From: Zygaena filipendulae | Taxonomy: Eukaryota > Arthropoda > Insecta > Lepidoptera > Zygaenidae | Assembly (NCBI GenBank): GCA_907165275.2 | Contig: OU015649.1 | Location: 4,804,001 to 4,868,000, forward strand | Length of the DNA: 64,000 nucleotides | Direction of reading: 5' to 3' | Shown: one piece after another, positions 47,808 through 59,098 of the stretch | Numbering within the stretch: the stretch's first letter is position 1 | Layout of the letters: the number at the start of each line of letters is the position of its first letter | The notes under the pieces: model-generated | The model's input: the letters and a program-made list of their open reading frames with translations, nothing else | Database searches by the model: none | What the model was told of the DNA's origin: nothing | Position numbers and translations under genes: made by a program

Positions 47808-48307
47808 CTAGTTGTGCCCCCGCGGTTTCACCCACGTTAATTTCAGAGTTCCCGCGGGCATTCCGGGATAAAAAGTACTATGTGTTAATCTGATGTATAA
47901 GCTATATTATTGTAAAGTTTCATTTAAATCCATCCAGTTGTTTTTGCGTGAAAGAGTAACAAACATCCATCCATCCATCCATACATTCTTACAAACTTTC
48001 GCGTTTTTTGCTATAATGAGAAAAAGGCATGAGTCATTTATGCAACGGATCCGGACAACCAACAATGAGATCCTGAAGACTGTATATGGGGCGTGTAAAT
48101 ACTTCATATGCGGCCTTTAGGATCGCAGCTAAATCATATTGTTCTTGAAATTATTTTTGTTGTAACTTATTTTATTGTAATTTTATTTTAGTTTAACTTT
48201 ATGTAATGTAAATGTAATGGCAAATATAATATGGGGTTTTTATGGGTGCTATGGGGTTCTTGTGACCTGAAATAAATGTTCTTATTATTATTATTATATT
48301 AGTAGGA
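47808..48307 (-). mobile_element. Helitron-like copy split by a LINE fragment
   Basis: CTAGTTGTGCCCCCGCGG left; ATTAGTAGGA right at 48307. The element is interrupted near 48005 and resumes near 48291. Confidence 0.7.
48005..48290 (+). mobile_element. LINE 3' fragment inserted in a Helitron-like copy
   Basis: Ends with AATAAATGTTC and a (TTA)n tail. The frame at its start (MRKRHESFMQRIRTTNNEIL) looks like the end of a non-LTR ORF. Orientation is opposite to the host element. Confidence 0.55.
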
Positions 48308-48344
48308 TATAAAAGCCGTCCTTTCGTCTTTTACATTTACGCAT

Positions 48345-48665
48345 TCACATAACAGCGATAGCTCAATGGTTGGTGCGTTCGGTTTAAACGCTGCAAGGAA
48401 AACATCGTGGAGATACCATGGCTTGGTGTAGGGCACTTTCTAGTGCCCGGCTAGCCAGCTACCACCTACAAGTTGAAGACCTGTCGCCAAGCACTCAACG
48501 GTGTGTTCCGGCAGCATCACTTGAAAGCCAGTTCCCATTCCCATTCCAGGTCAGCAACGCACCTGCATGCCTTCTGGTATTGCAGATGTCCTGGGCGGCG
48601 GTAATTACTTACCATCAGGGGTGCCACCTGTTCGTTTGCCCCATATTCCATACAAAAAAATCTTC
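48345..48665 (+). repeat. SINE-like repeat B, fullest copy
   Basis: It begins with a tRNA-like stretch (GATAGCTCAATGGTTGG) and ends in a CAAAAAAAT tail. Its second half recurs inverted at 17256-17345. The 116-aa frame through it looks spurious. Confidence 0.5.
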
Positions 48666-48907
48666 CACCTGCATACATATAGTTACTCACGCACCTAGAT
48701 GTTCACAACACATTCCAATAATTGCCCCATTCGCGCTGTGCATTATAATGTGTTCACTTATTGTTTAAGTTTTATTTTAAAGAAGTGTTGACATTTCACC
48801 TACTTTGGGCTCCTGTCTCCCACCAAAACAATTGTTTCTACCTATAACAATGCAAGTAATGTTGGGAATATTATATGTATAGAAACATATAAACGTACGT
48901 ATAAACA

Positions 48908-48913
48908 TTTATT
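48908..48913 (-). terminator. candidate poly(A) signal of NHLRC2
   Basis: AATAAA on the - strand about 300 bp beyond the NHLRC2 stop codon. Confidence 0.4.
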
Positions 48914-49209
48914 CCTTTCTCAGCATGTTATTGAAACCTATACATTTGACAATAAGTATAAATTAATAAAACTTTCAACTTAAATTATTCTTAAGTATCT
49001 AACATAAACGCAATATTTAATATAACAATTATGTCAACTTATAAAAATACTAATCTTTAGTACAGTCGGCATTCGAAGTATGTAGCTTATCACTTGTGAC
49101 CACAAAATACATAATAATCAAATTCGACCACCGGTTGCACCACCAAGTATCCAGCTGCTTGTGATAGGTACCGACCGACACTCAAAACACTCTTATAAAT
49201 TTGTCAGCA

Positions 49210-52029
49210 CTACGTCTTCTTTTTCTCCTCATTTTTGTTCTCGTGTCTATTGATCGGATTCACTTTGCACGTTATCTTGTACGACTCGACCATCTTGACC
49301 GAATCGCGGACGAGTATAGTGGAGCGTATGGTGAACGAGTGCGAGAAGCACACGGCGGTCTCGCATATCGCCGTGTGGAAGCTGAGGTACATGCGGTAGT
49401 GGGTCTGCTCGGTTTTCTGCTTGAGCTTCATCTCGACCCGGCCCGGCAGCCGGGAGCCCTTGGGCGAGCAGCCGATGAAGTCGAACTCCTCGAGCGTGAC
49501 GTCCCGGCTGGCCGCGTCGCGGACGCACACGCGCCAGTTCTGCGGCGCGCCCGGCGTGAACTTCACCGACTTGGAGTCGGCGTCGAGGCTCACGTTGAAG
49601 TATATGATCAGGTGGCCGAACTTGCGGTTCACGAACAGATCGTTCTTGTACAGTATCAGGTTGTCCGGCTCGGTGAACTTCGGCTCGGGCATGCGCACGC
49701 GCAGGTCGTGGCACACGTTTTTGGCCAGATTGATCACTTTGATCGCGTGGTTGTTGGTGTCCGCGACGTACAGGTATTTGCCGTCGGCGCTGGCCGAGAG
49801 GCCGGACGGCTCGTTGAATGTCACCGGCTCCGTCGTCTCGATGAGCGACGGCGACAGAGTGGTGACCTTGTCGAGGCTCACGTCCACTTTTTTGATCTTG
49901 TTGTTAAACGTGTCGGCCACGTACAGGGTCTTGGTCGCGTCGCAGTACGACACGCCCATCGGATGCTGGAGCTTCGCTTCAACGCCTACGTCGTCCACGT
50001 CGCCGAACGCGAACAAGTTCTGTAATTAAATTTGAACTCACTTATGACGTATTTGTCACGCTACCGCCCCTGTATTTATTTGAAATTCCGAAAAAAAAAA
50101 TTAAAAATATCAATTGTGTCCCACTCCCGTTCTAATAGCAATTAGTGAAGGTATTCAGTTACGAGTTACGACAAAGTTTTTACAATAAATTATGCGAAAT
50201 AAAGTTTGCGACACAAAACACCTTGTTGTCACAATATAATATACTGCCGTCTTGACGGTCGATATCCATACCATATAAAGGCAGAGTGGTGCAATGTGCA
50301 GAATAATAATTTCTTAAATAGCATTAATTTTTCGAGTGAGAGAGATTAGGTAAGTAGTGTCGATCGATTACCAAAGGGTTCCGGTCGCCGCCGCACAGCG
50401 TCGCCACTTGCCCCGTGGACAGCGACAGCCTCCGGATGGAGGAACTCTCGGAGTCCGCCACAAATATTTCCGGACTAGCGCCTGTGTGACGCGAAAGTAA
50501 ATATAACGGGTGGGGACGACAACACGACCATACGTCATGTTATGCTGTATGTATGTATTTAGAATAGAATAGAAAAAAGTTTATTTGATACCATAAAGAT
50601 AAAACAAGTACAAGCGTGAGTCTTAAAACTGGTTTTTGCACAAAATGTTATTCGTTACGCATAAGAAAGAAAAATGTATTAAACGTCATTTGGTTACGTT
50701 TTTACTCAGTTACTGTCTTTTAGGTTAGAGAATGCATTATAATACTGTGAACAATTGGGATGAAATACTTGGGATGTCAACAAAGAAAGTTATGCACGAG
50801 TACGAGTATTTGCTCATATACCTCCATCTAAATTGCCTCTAGTTTTTTTTACGCTAACTGCTCAGAATAGCGACGCAATCAGAATTTACGATGCAAACGT
50901 ACACCTTTATATTATTTTTAAATTTTTAATAATATAAACGACCTGACCATGCCTGCCCGCTAATCAAGAGGTTCCGGGTTCGATTCCCGGTGGGGGTGGA
51001 CTTTGTGTGATGAACACAGGGTTCCATTAATGTAATACAATATAATATAATGTAATATACATATGTAATAATATGTGTAGTTATACCACGTTTGCTTGGT
51101 TTCCACGACACAAGATTAGTGTGGGATCAAATAGATCTGTGTGTTGTTAAGTGGAAGTGGAAGTGGACTGAGAAACTTTCGCGGGGTATGAGGAGGCATG
51201 AAATTGGTGGGAGGCGGAGATTGTCGCTTCTTTATTTAATCTGTACTAGCTGAGCCCCGCAGTTCCCGCGGTAAATTCGGAGTTCCCGCGGAAATTCCAA
51301 GATAAAAAGTACCCTATGTCCTTCTCTGTACCCTTGACGTGCATGCCAAATAGGCTATTTGACTAATTTTTTTTTTTAGTCCGTCTTGTAGATTAATAAA
51401 AAATATTGGACACGTATTTTTTCTTTTTTTACGTAATCAAAAAATAACAGCGATACATTGAGTTGAAATTTCGCGTGACGTCACTAACTAGTGCAGTTTG
51501 TATGGCGGCATGTAGCGGTAAGTGACGTCACGAGCCCCCACCCTAAACTTTAATGCGCTTTATCTGTGTGTATTTAAATTTATTTGAAAAATAAAAAAAT
51601 ACGTGTCTAATGATTTTTAATTTTCTAAAAGACGGACTAATTAAAATTATGATTTTCAAAAGTTGTCAACATCCCTATTTCATCCAAATCCGTTGAGCCG
51701 TTTTTGCGTGATTGAGTAACAAACATCCACACTTTCACATTTATAGTAATAGTAGGATTATTTGGTAGGTACTGCAGGCGACTCCGCCTGGACCCTATGT
51801 ACATCATATTCAGTGAGCGTCGCGCCTTAGCTTCTTAGACTCGTATATCGTTCACGTTACAGTCCACAGTCGGAGTCATGACCAATGAATCGTAGCGGAA
51901 ATTATTACCATCTTTAACAACCGACGCCAGGTCTTCGTTATCGTAGTTTGCGCAGGAGATTGAATCTGTCACTATGACTATCTAACTCAAATTGAAGTTA
52001 CCGTTTATATTTTACCAGCTGTTCCCCGC

Positions 52030-52093
<64 letters not shown>

Positions 52094-55000
52094 CGTGTGC
52101 GCGTGTGTGTGCGTGTGCGTGCGTGTGCGTGCGTGTGTGTGCGTGCGTGTGTGCGTGCGTGTGTGCGTGCGTATGTTTGTGTGTGCATGCGTGCGTGCGA
52201 GACTGGTGAGGGAGCGTACCGGAGCGTAGCGCGATGCCGGAGGGCTGAGCGAACGCGGCGGTGTGCGGGTACGAGCTGTTGCGCGCCGCCTCCACGCCCG
52301 AGCCCGCCACGCACACGCATGTGCCTGCCGAACGATGTTCACTCATTTTATCTATGTTCTAGCTACCACGAACAATACCGAACGGATTTCAATGACACAA
52401 TATAACCAACACAGCAACTTGTTACAAAGATTAAATGTATGCTATGTATTGTAATCCAGGATATGACTGTAAGTAGCTCATACCAATAAAATTTATTATA
52501 ACGTGCATTTTTGTTTTTCAGATTAAATCTGTGTATTTGTTATTTTTTAGCTTTTTAGTGTAGTACATTTGGGTGTTTATTGGAATTGTTTTTTTTTTCG
52601 TTATTATCTATGTATTGAGAAATAAACAAGATCTTAAGAGTTCGTTCCTTAATATGGGTCTAAGCCATGGGTACCTTCATTGTAAGTTTTGTACTTCCAC
52701 CAGATGGTGGTGTCGAGGAACAGCGCCCACAGCTGGTGCGAGCCGGCGCACGCAATCATCAGCACGCGACGCATCGCGTCCTTTTTAATGTCCTTCTCAA
52801 TTTCCGCCACTAAAAATTAAATTGAAACTCAATTGTGTTTTTGAATAAAAATTATGCTAAGTATCGAAAATGTTTTAGAAAACTACCTATGACCGTTTTA
52901 ATAATCGTTATTAATAATTTTATTCTAAGTTGGCTCATAAATTTGGCTCTTTTTGATGTAAAAAAAATTACAATTATTTTGATACCCATAAAATTACCGC
53001 TCTTCACGTTTACTACGGCTGGAGGGAAGAAGTTGCGCAATAAATTCTCCAGTAGCACGCTGTCAGTTTAAAGTCATATAATACTAGTGTTAACTCATTC
53101 ATAAATATTTTTTTTTCCAAAATTCACTGCACTTATACCTAAGCCACGTTCGAAACTCGTTAAAGGGTCACCTTTGGGTTCATCTTGCTTGTCGCTGGCA
53201 GCGGCTTGCCCCGGGGGCGGCGGCGGCGGGGGCGGCGGGGGCGGCAGCGACCGCACTGACATGTCCATGTCGGGCGTGCGGAACAGCAGCACGTCCCACG
53301 GCGACGACAGCGACTGGAGCCCGAGGCACTTGCCACCTGCGCGGGGTCGTTCTGATTCTTCCGATTGTTATAGAGCTTCAACATCGCTCTGCTGAGAGTG
53401 GTGTACGCGAATAGCCGAAAGAAATTTCTCGATTGTTTTCCAAGTACTTAATGCAAAAAGATTCAACAACTGTCGAAAATGAAATAGAACCATGAAATGA
53501 AAAAAAAAACATGAGGAACTGGGAACGAGAGTTGTTGACTCGAGTTTAGAACGCCTTTCGCGTTGTTTATTCGATATTTTAATCACCCTTCAGTAGCCAT
53601 TTTGTTTTCCGAAAAATAAACTAGTTTTCGAGAGAACTGCAAATGTCAGTATAGTCTTATGAAGGTAATTTCCTTTCGTGTTATTTCACGGTTCTAACCC
53701 TAGATCTAGGGTACTAGGGCAGCAGCGGCGTGCAGCAGTACCGTTGTCGCCGTGAGCGGCCCGCGCGCCGGTGCCGGCGAGCACCTCCACGGTGCCCTCG
53801 TCGAGGTGCAGCGCGCGCAGGGCGTGATTGCCGGCGTCGCACAGCGCCACCACGCTGCCCGACAGCCAGCAGAGCCCCTGCGGCGACGAGAACTGCGCCT
53901 CGTTCAGCTCTGCGCAGTTTTTTTTATTATTAACTTTCACTAAATTTTTATATTTATTTTTAAATATTTATAATTAGAATTTAATTTCAGCTTTCAGTGT
54001 TTTTTTGCTTTATCTCAACTGCGGTATGTGACTTGCGCGAAGAATCATGGTGTCAATGTCATTCCAAAACGTGGAATCCGCTAATTACGTGATTAGTTCA
54101 GCGCGAAAAGAAATGCACTACTTAACGTGATGTGATGTGGAGCGCGGATGAGCGCGCAGTCAATGTGTGTCTTAAAACACGACAATATGATTTTATTATC
54201 AAAAATACTGACTGCCATCCTTGAAGCCCGGCTCAGGTCCACCGACCACGCGCAGTATCATCCCTGAGAAGTCGGTGAGCAGCACTCGGTGATGGCCCAT
54301 GTCCGATATTGCCAGGAACGGCTCCTCAGGACGACCACGGTAGAAAGGATTTAAAGCAACCTAGAGGGTAAAAAAATTGGCGAAATAAATAATATGACGA
54401 AATTAAATTAAAACACTAGCTGTTTCTTCGCAGTTTTATTCAATTCTAAAAAAGAAAGAAAAGGCCTGGATGTAAAACAACAAAAACATTGTACACCAGA
54501 AATTTACCCACACTGCCCATTGTGGGTAAATTTATGGTTTATATCCAAGTACCTTTTATATATTCTTTACTAGCTGACCCGCGCGGTTTTACCTGTGGTA
54601 ATTTCGGAGTTCCCGCGGGAATTCCAGGATAAAATATAGTTATAAACCTTCCTCATGAATCACTCTATCTATTGGTGGAAACCGCATCAAAACCCGTTGC
54701 GTAGTTTTAAAGATTTAAGCATACATAGGGATATAGGGACAGAGAAAGTGACTTTGTTTTATACTATGTAGTTATTAGCTGTCCCCTGTGGTTTCCTGCG
54801 GTAATTTCAAAGTTCCCGTGGGAATTTCGAGATAAAAAGTTCCCTATGTCACTTAAAACTACTGTAGCTTCCTACAAGTGAAATAATCTTCAAAATTGGT
54901 TCAAAAGATCCAGAGATTACCCCCCTACACACAAATTTACAGTTCATTACCTCATTATAATATTAGTATAGATGTTTATTACAGTTTATTACCTTTACAT

Positions 55001-56792
55001 ACCTATAATGCTAGTATAAAATAACAAACCTTACTAGGATAGTGGAGCAATTCATTTTCTTTAGCAGGCAACAGCTTGGAAGGCGACATCGGAAGTGCAG
55101 CAGTGGATAGGCGGGATGAGAAGTGTTTCACAGCAGCACTCACATACCATACTAACTCATCTCTGTTTCCTTCACCCACTAATACAAACAATGGTTTGTT
55201 GCCCGGCCCTGGAAAAGAAAAAGTTAATTTCCTTATTTTTCACTGATAAGGAGTTAGCACTGTTAAAAGAAAAATGTAACCCATATAAGATCACTTCCAT
55301 ATCCATTTGTCCCTGTCAGGCAACAACAGCAGATGTTTAAAAAAAAAAGTTACAATGGGTGACCTTAGACAATGGGATGGGTGGGACAAATGGGTGGGAT
55401 GAGATGGGGATGGGACTGACTAGTGGCTCAGCATTTTCCAAGTATTGCAAAGAATTTTAAAGCACATGTTGGTTCATCTATGATTTCACTGTCTATTTCA
55501 CAAGCATTAGAGGGAGCTTAGGTTTGTCATGTAATAAATTTCCTCTAGGAAAATCTTGCACTTTATCAAGTTATATTCAAATAGGATATCATTTTTTTCA
55601 GGTGTAAATTGTAGTTACTGAGGGGTCAAAAAGTTGAAAAAAAAAATGATTATGTAGTATGGGTATGTTCTCTAAAGCGTAGCAAGGATTTTTACCCAGT
55701 ATAAGGAGTGTAGGCCAGCATTTGATGGCAAGTGCTTCCCACATGCAGCTCTCTGCATCATTCACCACCGGATGGTGGATGTCATACCTCTGCACTGCTG
55801 CCAACACATTTGATGAATTCTTCTCATTGTTAAACTTGGCACAGTGCACACCAATCTGTGCATATTAAAGTTTATTTTATATTTAAATCAACTTTCCCTA
55901 GATTTGAATAATTTATTTTTCCTAAATAATAATATACCTACCACAAAGAGTAGATCATTGTATTTCAATCTAGCCTTAATAGTTGTATAATTTTTTTTTA
56001 ATTGATTTAATTCTTTAGTAATGAAAAAGGAAGTAGGTGTACAATAACTTCTATTTTCGAAAAATTTTCTTTAACCTATAGCGATTCTGAAGGTAAGTTA
56101 AACAAGATATACAAAATACTTGTGGTACATTAATGCACACAGTTATTATCAAAAGTAATAAAAACTACTTACAACTACTACACCATTTTCAACTTTATAT
56201 AGTTTTTCCAAGTGTGCCAGATCAGGTAACACATGGTAGCAGTTTATGCAGCAGTATGTCCAAAAGTCAAGTACAACAACCTTCTCACAACAGTGTTGTG
56301 CTAAAGAAATTTGCTCTGATACATTCACCCATTCCAAATCTAGAAAGTGCACAAGTAATATAGTCACTGAACCAAAAAATATATGTATAAAGTACATATT
56401 ACATAAATTATTAGCACTTTCACTAGTTTTAGTTTTGAAATTCCCACAGGAATTATTATGGGGCAAACTCAGACGAAATAATTTTTATTTCGTCTGAGGG
56501 GGCAAGGATCATTTTACTCAGGAATCAGTGTACTTTCATGTACTTTTCGAATCGGTTCAATAGTTCCAGAAATTTTCCTTACAAACAAACAAGTTGATGA
56601 ATGTGTATAATGATGATGTTGCTATTGTAACCCACTTTTCTTGAAATCTTCGATCGGCAGGACTGATGACCAAACTTTTTTTATATGATTCGTAATCAAT
56701 GTGTCCCGTTCAGCTTCGCTTGTTGTTGCTTCTATGGCCTCTGTGAGATCCATACAAGCTTGAGCAACGAAATCCAAGGGACTCGATTCCAT
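49210..56792 (-). CDS. NHLRC2: NHL repeat-containing protein 2, eleven exons, complete
   Basis: Exons in transcript order are 56792-56636, 56339-56173, 55855-55696, 55208-55030, 54360-54213, 53909-53742, 53336-53172, 52809-52675, 52324-52220, 50481-50372 and 50019-49210. Every join is GT-AG and in phase, giving 767 aa (human protein about 726). Residues 53 to about 195 form a thioredoxin-like domain with the family signature TYCCINC (Cys83-Ile-Asn-Cys86). A six-bladed NHL propeller follows, with repeats such as [38 protein letters not shown] and [15 protein letters not shown]-terminal beta-rich domain ends in a lysine-rich tail. Family knowledge: NHLRC2 is an essential, mostly cytosolic protein tied to cell survival, cytoskeleton and fibrosis in vertebrates; no enzymatic reaction is firmly established. 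An 11-proline run (358-368) lies in a loop between blades. The exons encoding the propeller are GC-rich compared with the introns. It is head to head with ATG4. Confidence 0.95.
50556..50645 (-). mobile_element. LINE 3'-end fragment
   Basis: AGAATAGAATAGAAAAAAG followed by TTTATTTGATACC is the complement of an AATAAA plus TTCTA-type tail. It lies in an NHLRC2 intron. Confidence 0.45.
50941..51172 (+). mobile_element. SINE A copy, 5'-truncated
   Basis: Starts within the head at GACCATGCCTGCCCGC and keeps an excellent B-box (GGTTCGATTCCC). It lies in the large intron between NHLRC2 exons 9 and 10. Confidence 0.75.
51173..51235. repeat. repeat E, copy 2
   Basis: GAAACTTTCGCGGGGTATGA through GGTGGGAGGCGG is the inverse of 14985-15045. 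Confidence 0.6.
51246..51757 (-). mobile_element. Helitron-like copy split by MITE D
   Basis: CTAGCTGAGCCCCGC left and TAGTAATAGTAGGA right. The middle (about 51376-51644) is foreign. Confidence 0.7.
51376..51644. mobile_element. MITE D with inverted ends
   Basis: TAGTCCGTCTTGTAGA...GGACACGTATTTTTT at the left mirrors AAAAATACGTGTCTAAT...TAAAAGACGGACTA at the right. CGTGACGTCAC words lie inside on both halves. The partial relative is at 13955. Confidence 0.75.
52031..52196 (+). repeat. (GT)n microsatellite with GC interruptions
   Basis: Pure GT to about 52088, then mixed GTGC units. It abuts the truncated Helitron-like end CAGCTGTTCCCCGCGG at 52016-52031 and stops about 24 bp before NHLRC2 exon 9. 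The Cys/Val-rich and Thr/His-rich frames here are artefacts. Confidence 0.95.
54500..54533. repeat. perfect 13-bp inverted repeat
   Basis: AAATTTACCCACA, 8-base spacer, TGTGGGTAAATTT, in an NHLRC2 intron. Confidence 0.8.
54570..54770 (-). mobile_element. Helitron-like copy in NHLRC2 intron
   Basis: CTAGCTGACCCGCGCGG left, GGAGTTCCCGCGGG, then TTTTATACTATG right. Confidence 0.65.
54774..54972 (-). mobile_element. second Helitron-like copy, abutting the first
   Basis: TTAGCTGTCCCCTGTGG left, TTATAATATTAGTATAGA right. It ends about 55 bp from the exon 4 donor of NHLRC2. Confidence 0.65.
56468..56498. repeat. perfect 14-bp inverted repeat
   Basis: CTCAGACGAAATAA, TTT, TTATTTCGTCTGAG, in NHLRC2 intron 1, next to a CACAGGAATTATT Helitron-like scrap. 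Confidence 0.8.
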
Positions 56793-56995
56793 GATCTGTT
56801 AGTTTTTTAATTATTATTATTTTGCATGAAAATTGAACTGAACAACCACAAAATCACACAAAATTACAAACAGAGAGATCAGAAAAGGTAATCACTACGT
56901 TTATTACAAATAGTCACAAACTACCACAAATTAACTAGACTTATGTTCTAACCAAAGAGTATATAACCAAGTTACTCTATGACTAGAGTAGAGTG

Positions 56996-57475
56996 TCTCG
57001 GTGTGCGTTCCGTGGATTCGCACGAATGCACTTGAACGCGCTCGAGCGCGCTCTGTACCCATTCTGTGGCTCGGTGAAATTTTACTCTGACAGCTGTCAG
57101 AGCGTCGTTCCACCCTTTCCGTGGCTCAGCGTGCAGCAACCAAACAACCATCTCTGAAGCAGGTTAATATTCACTCTAACAGCTATGTATTGTTTAAGAA
57201 GTGTCAAAGTTTGCGCCAAAAACCGGATTCGTCAAAAAATAAATCAATCAGCGTTCTTACGAACAAAGAGGAGGTGTCGTAGTCACATAAAGTTTATGAT
57301 TGGATGTAAAACAGTCTTATTCGCAATGTGAGTTGATAGAAAATAAATGGCGCCTGAAATTTCAAAGTTGTGAGGTTATAATAACAACTCGATCGTTCTG
57401 TGGCTAGGTTGCAACTCAAACGAGTGAAATTTTAACCGAACAACTGCGCCCAAACCCACGGAACGCACACCGAGA
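56996..57475. mobile_element. TIR element, about 480 bp, upstream of NHLRC2
   Basis: A perfect 20-bp terminal inverted repeat, TCTCGGTGTGCGTTCCGTGG, lies at 56996-57015 with its reverse complement at 57456-57475. Inner similarity (CTCGGTGAAATTTTACTC versus the complement of GAGTGAAATTTTAACCGA) supports a foldback element. The superfamily is unknown and no transposase is present. It begins about 200 bp upstream of the NHLRC2 start codon. Confidence 0.65.
57085..57102. repeat. perfect 18-bp palindrome
   Basis: CTCTGACAGCTGTCAGAG reads identically on both strands. It contains a CAGCTG E-box and lies within the TIR element upstream of NHLRC2. Confidence 0.7.
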
Positions 57476-58522
57476 GGTCTGCACTCTGCAGTCTGGCGAT
57501 TAATTGAAGAATCGATGTTCGATGTCTCGTCAGTCGTCACTCGATATTTCACCCTAGAAAATCGACCTAAAAAATATTTTAAAAAATCTTAAAATTATTT
57601 ACAGACAACCTGTACCTAACGTAAGTTTTAAGCGGGAATCAAAGATTGCGGTACCGTCATTTATTCTAATGTCGATAAAAGTGGAGTTTTGTTGCATTTT
57701 ATAGTAGACAATAATTTTAATGTTTTTGGTAAATATGACATTTCGAGCTGATTTCTTCGTTATCTTCCAAGAGCTCCTAGAAAGTTCTGGCAGTATCTTA
57801 CGTCGATGCTTAATGCTAGCTAATATTGTGTAAAAACCAATTTTTGAGAAATCGATCTTTTAGACCTCGATTTTTTTATGAATCTATTCATAAGATTAAT
57901 CATCGATCTTTTTCAGAAAAAATATGTGTAACTAACACGGTTCCCAACAGGGTTATCCTCCTAAATTTAGGGGGTAAATGAATGTGGTGGGTTTTTTTAG
58001 GGGTATTATATTTATAATTAATATAAGTAATTCCAGCAACATAAATTTTTATATTATTGAATTACTTCGATATATCGAAATTTATTTGATTTCATTTTAT
58101 CGGCTTTGTTTTAAAAAAACAACCATAAGTCGGCTCAAAAATGATTTACACAGTTTATAATTCAGTATATTTTTTTATTAAACCAAGTTAACTATAAATG
58201 TATGAGAATTTTAGGTACTTCTAGGAAGAAAAAAGAAAATTTTATTGTTTTATGTCAAAAATCATTTTTGTTTTTTCAAACAAAAGATAATGTCTCACAC
58301 AAATAGATAAAAGATTAAAACTGCCATATCGATTTAAAATGTGAAAATGCTTAGATTAACTTTTAATTAAAATCAAGATTTTTTTTTTAAAATATGTCTT
58401 AAGTTTACCATGTGTGACGATAATATTGTATTTTTAATAATTGGAGGGAAAAAATTAAAAATGAAAACTTATTTAAAAAAAATATCGACAATGTCTTTGG
58501 ATAAATCGTCCAAAAAAGTATT

Positions 58523-58868
58523 AGTAGTAAATATCGATATTTCTAATAATAATATCGACATTTCGATATATCGAAATTTTATCAACGGCCCTTGCGTGAT
58601 ATTTATTTACGTCTGACGCAGTATCTCTAAGTCGTAGATGGAGTAGTAAATATCGATATTTCTAATAATAATATCGACATTTCGATATATCGATATTTTA
58701 TCAACGGCCCTTGCGTGATATTTATTTACGTCTGACGCAGTATCTCTAAGTCGTAGATGGAGTAGTAAATATCGATATTTCTAATAATAATATCGACATT
58801 TCGATATATCGATATTTTATCAACGGCCCTTGCGTGATATTTATTTACGTCTGACGCAGTATCTCTCT
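58523..58868 (+). repeat. 119-bp tandem repeat, about three copies, upstream of ATG4
   Basis: Copies begin at 58523, 58642 and 58761, exactly 119 bp apart. They are nearly identical until the third diverges after TATCTCT near 58867. The array ends about 230 bp before the ATG4 start codon, so it probably sits in or beside its promoter. Confidence 0.9.
58532..58814. promoter_or_regulatory. cluster of TATCGATA (DRE-like) palindromes
   Basis: TATCGATA occurs at 58532-58539, 58651-58658, 58688-58695, 58770-58777 and 58807-58814. In the first repeat copy the second site is altered to TATCGAAA. In Drosophila this 8-mer is the DREF-binding element of housekeeping promoters; use here is an inference. 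Confidence 0.45.
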
Positions 58869-59098
58869 CCGTCTACGCTCTAAGTAGTTTGCTGTGGTAG
58901 TTTGTGATTCTTTGGTCTGACGTCTGACTGTAGTGTGTAGTGATTATATGATCTTTGCTGTAGTGTGTAGAGTTGTGACTTGTGGAGTTTGTGTTGTTTA
59001 CAGCAAAGAGTATATAACCACTACGTGGTTTACAGTTCCCAAAATTGCAACGAGTACCTAGCTATTTTAATTTTAAATTCTGAAAACTATGCTCGAAT

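Larger units (their letters stand above)
56793..59098. promoter_or_regulatory. shared head-to-head interval between NHLRC2 and ATG4
   Basis: 2.3 kb separates the two start codons. It contains a TIR element (56996-57475), an AT-rich middle (57500-58520) with no supported gene, the 119-bp tandem repeat, and about 230 bp of ATG4-proximal sequence. Promoters for both genes must lie here, but no TATA box is obvious. Confidence 0.5.

Noticed and set aside
48418..48768. 116-codon + strand frame
   Set aside because: Runs through SINE-like repeat B into unique DNA; no domain.
49201..50029. Long + strand frames of 274 and 202 codons
   Set aside because: They are shadows of the GC-rich last exon of NHLRC2 on the - strand, whose NHL repeats and in-phase splice sites are clear.
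51992..52405. Frames rich in Cys/Val or Thr/His
   Set aside because: Translation of the GT microsatellite; no gene.
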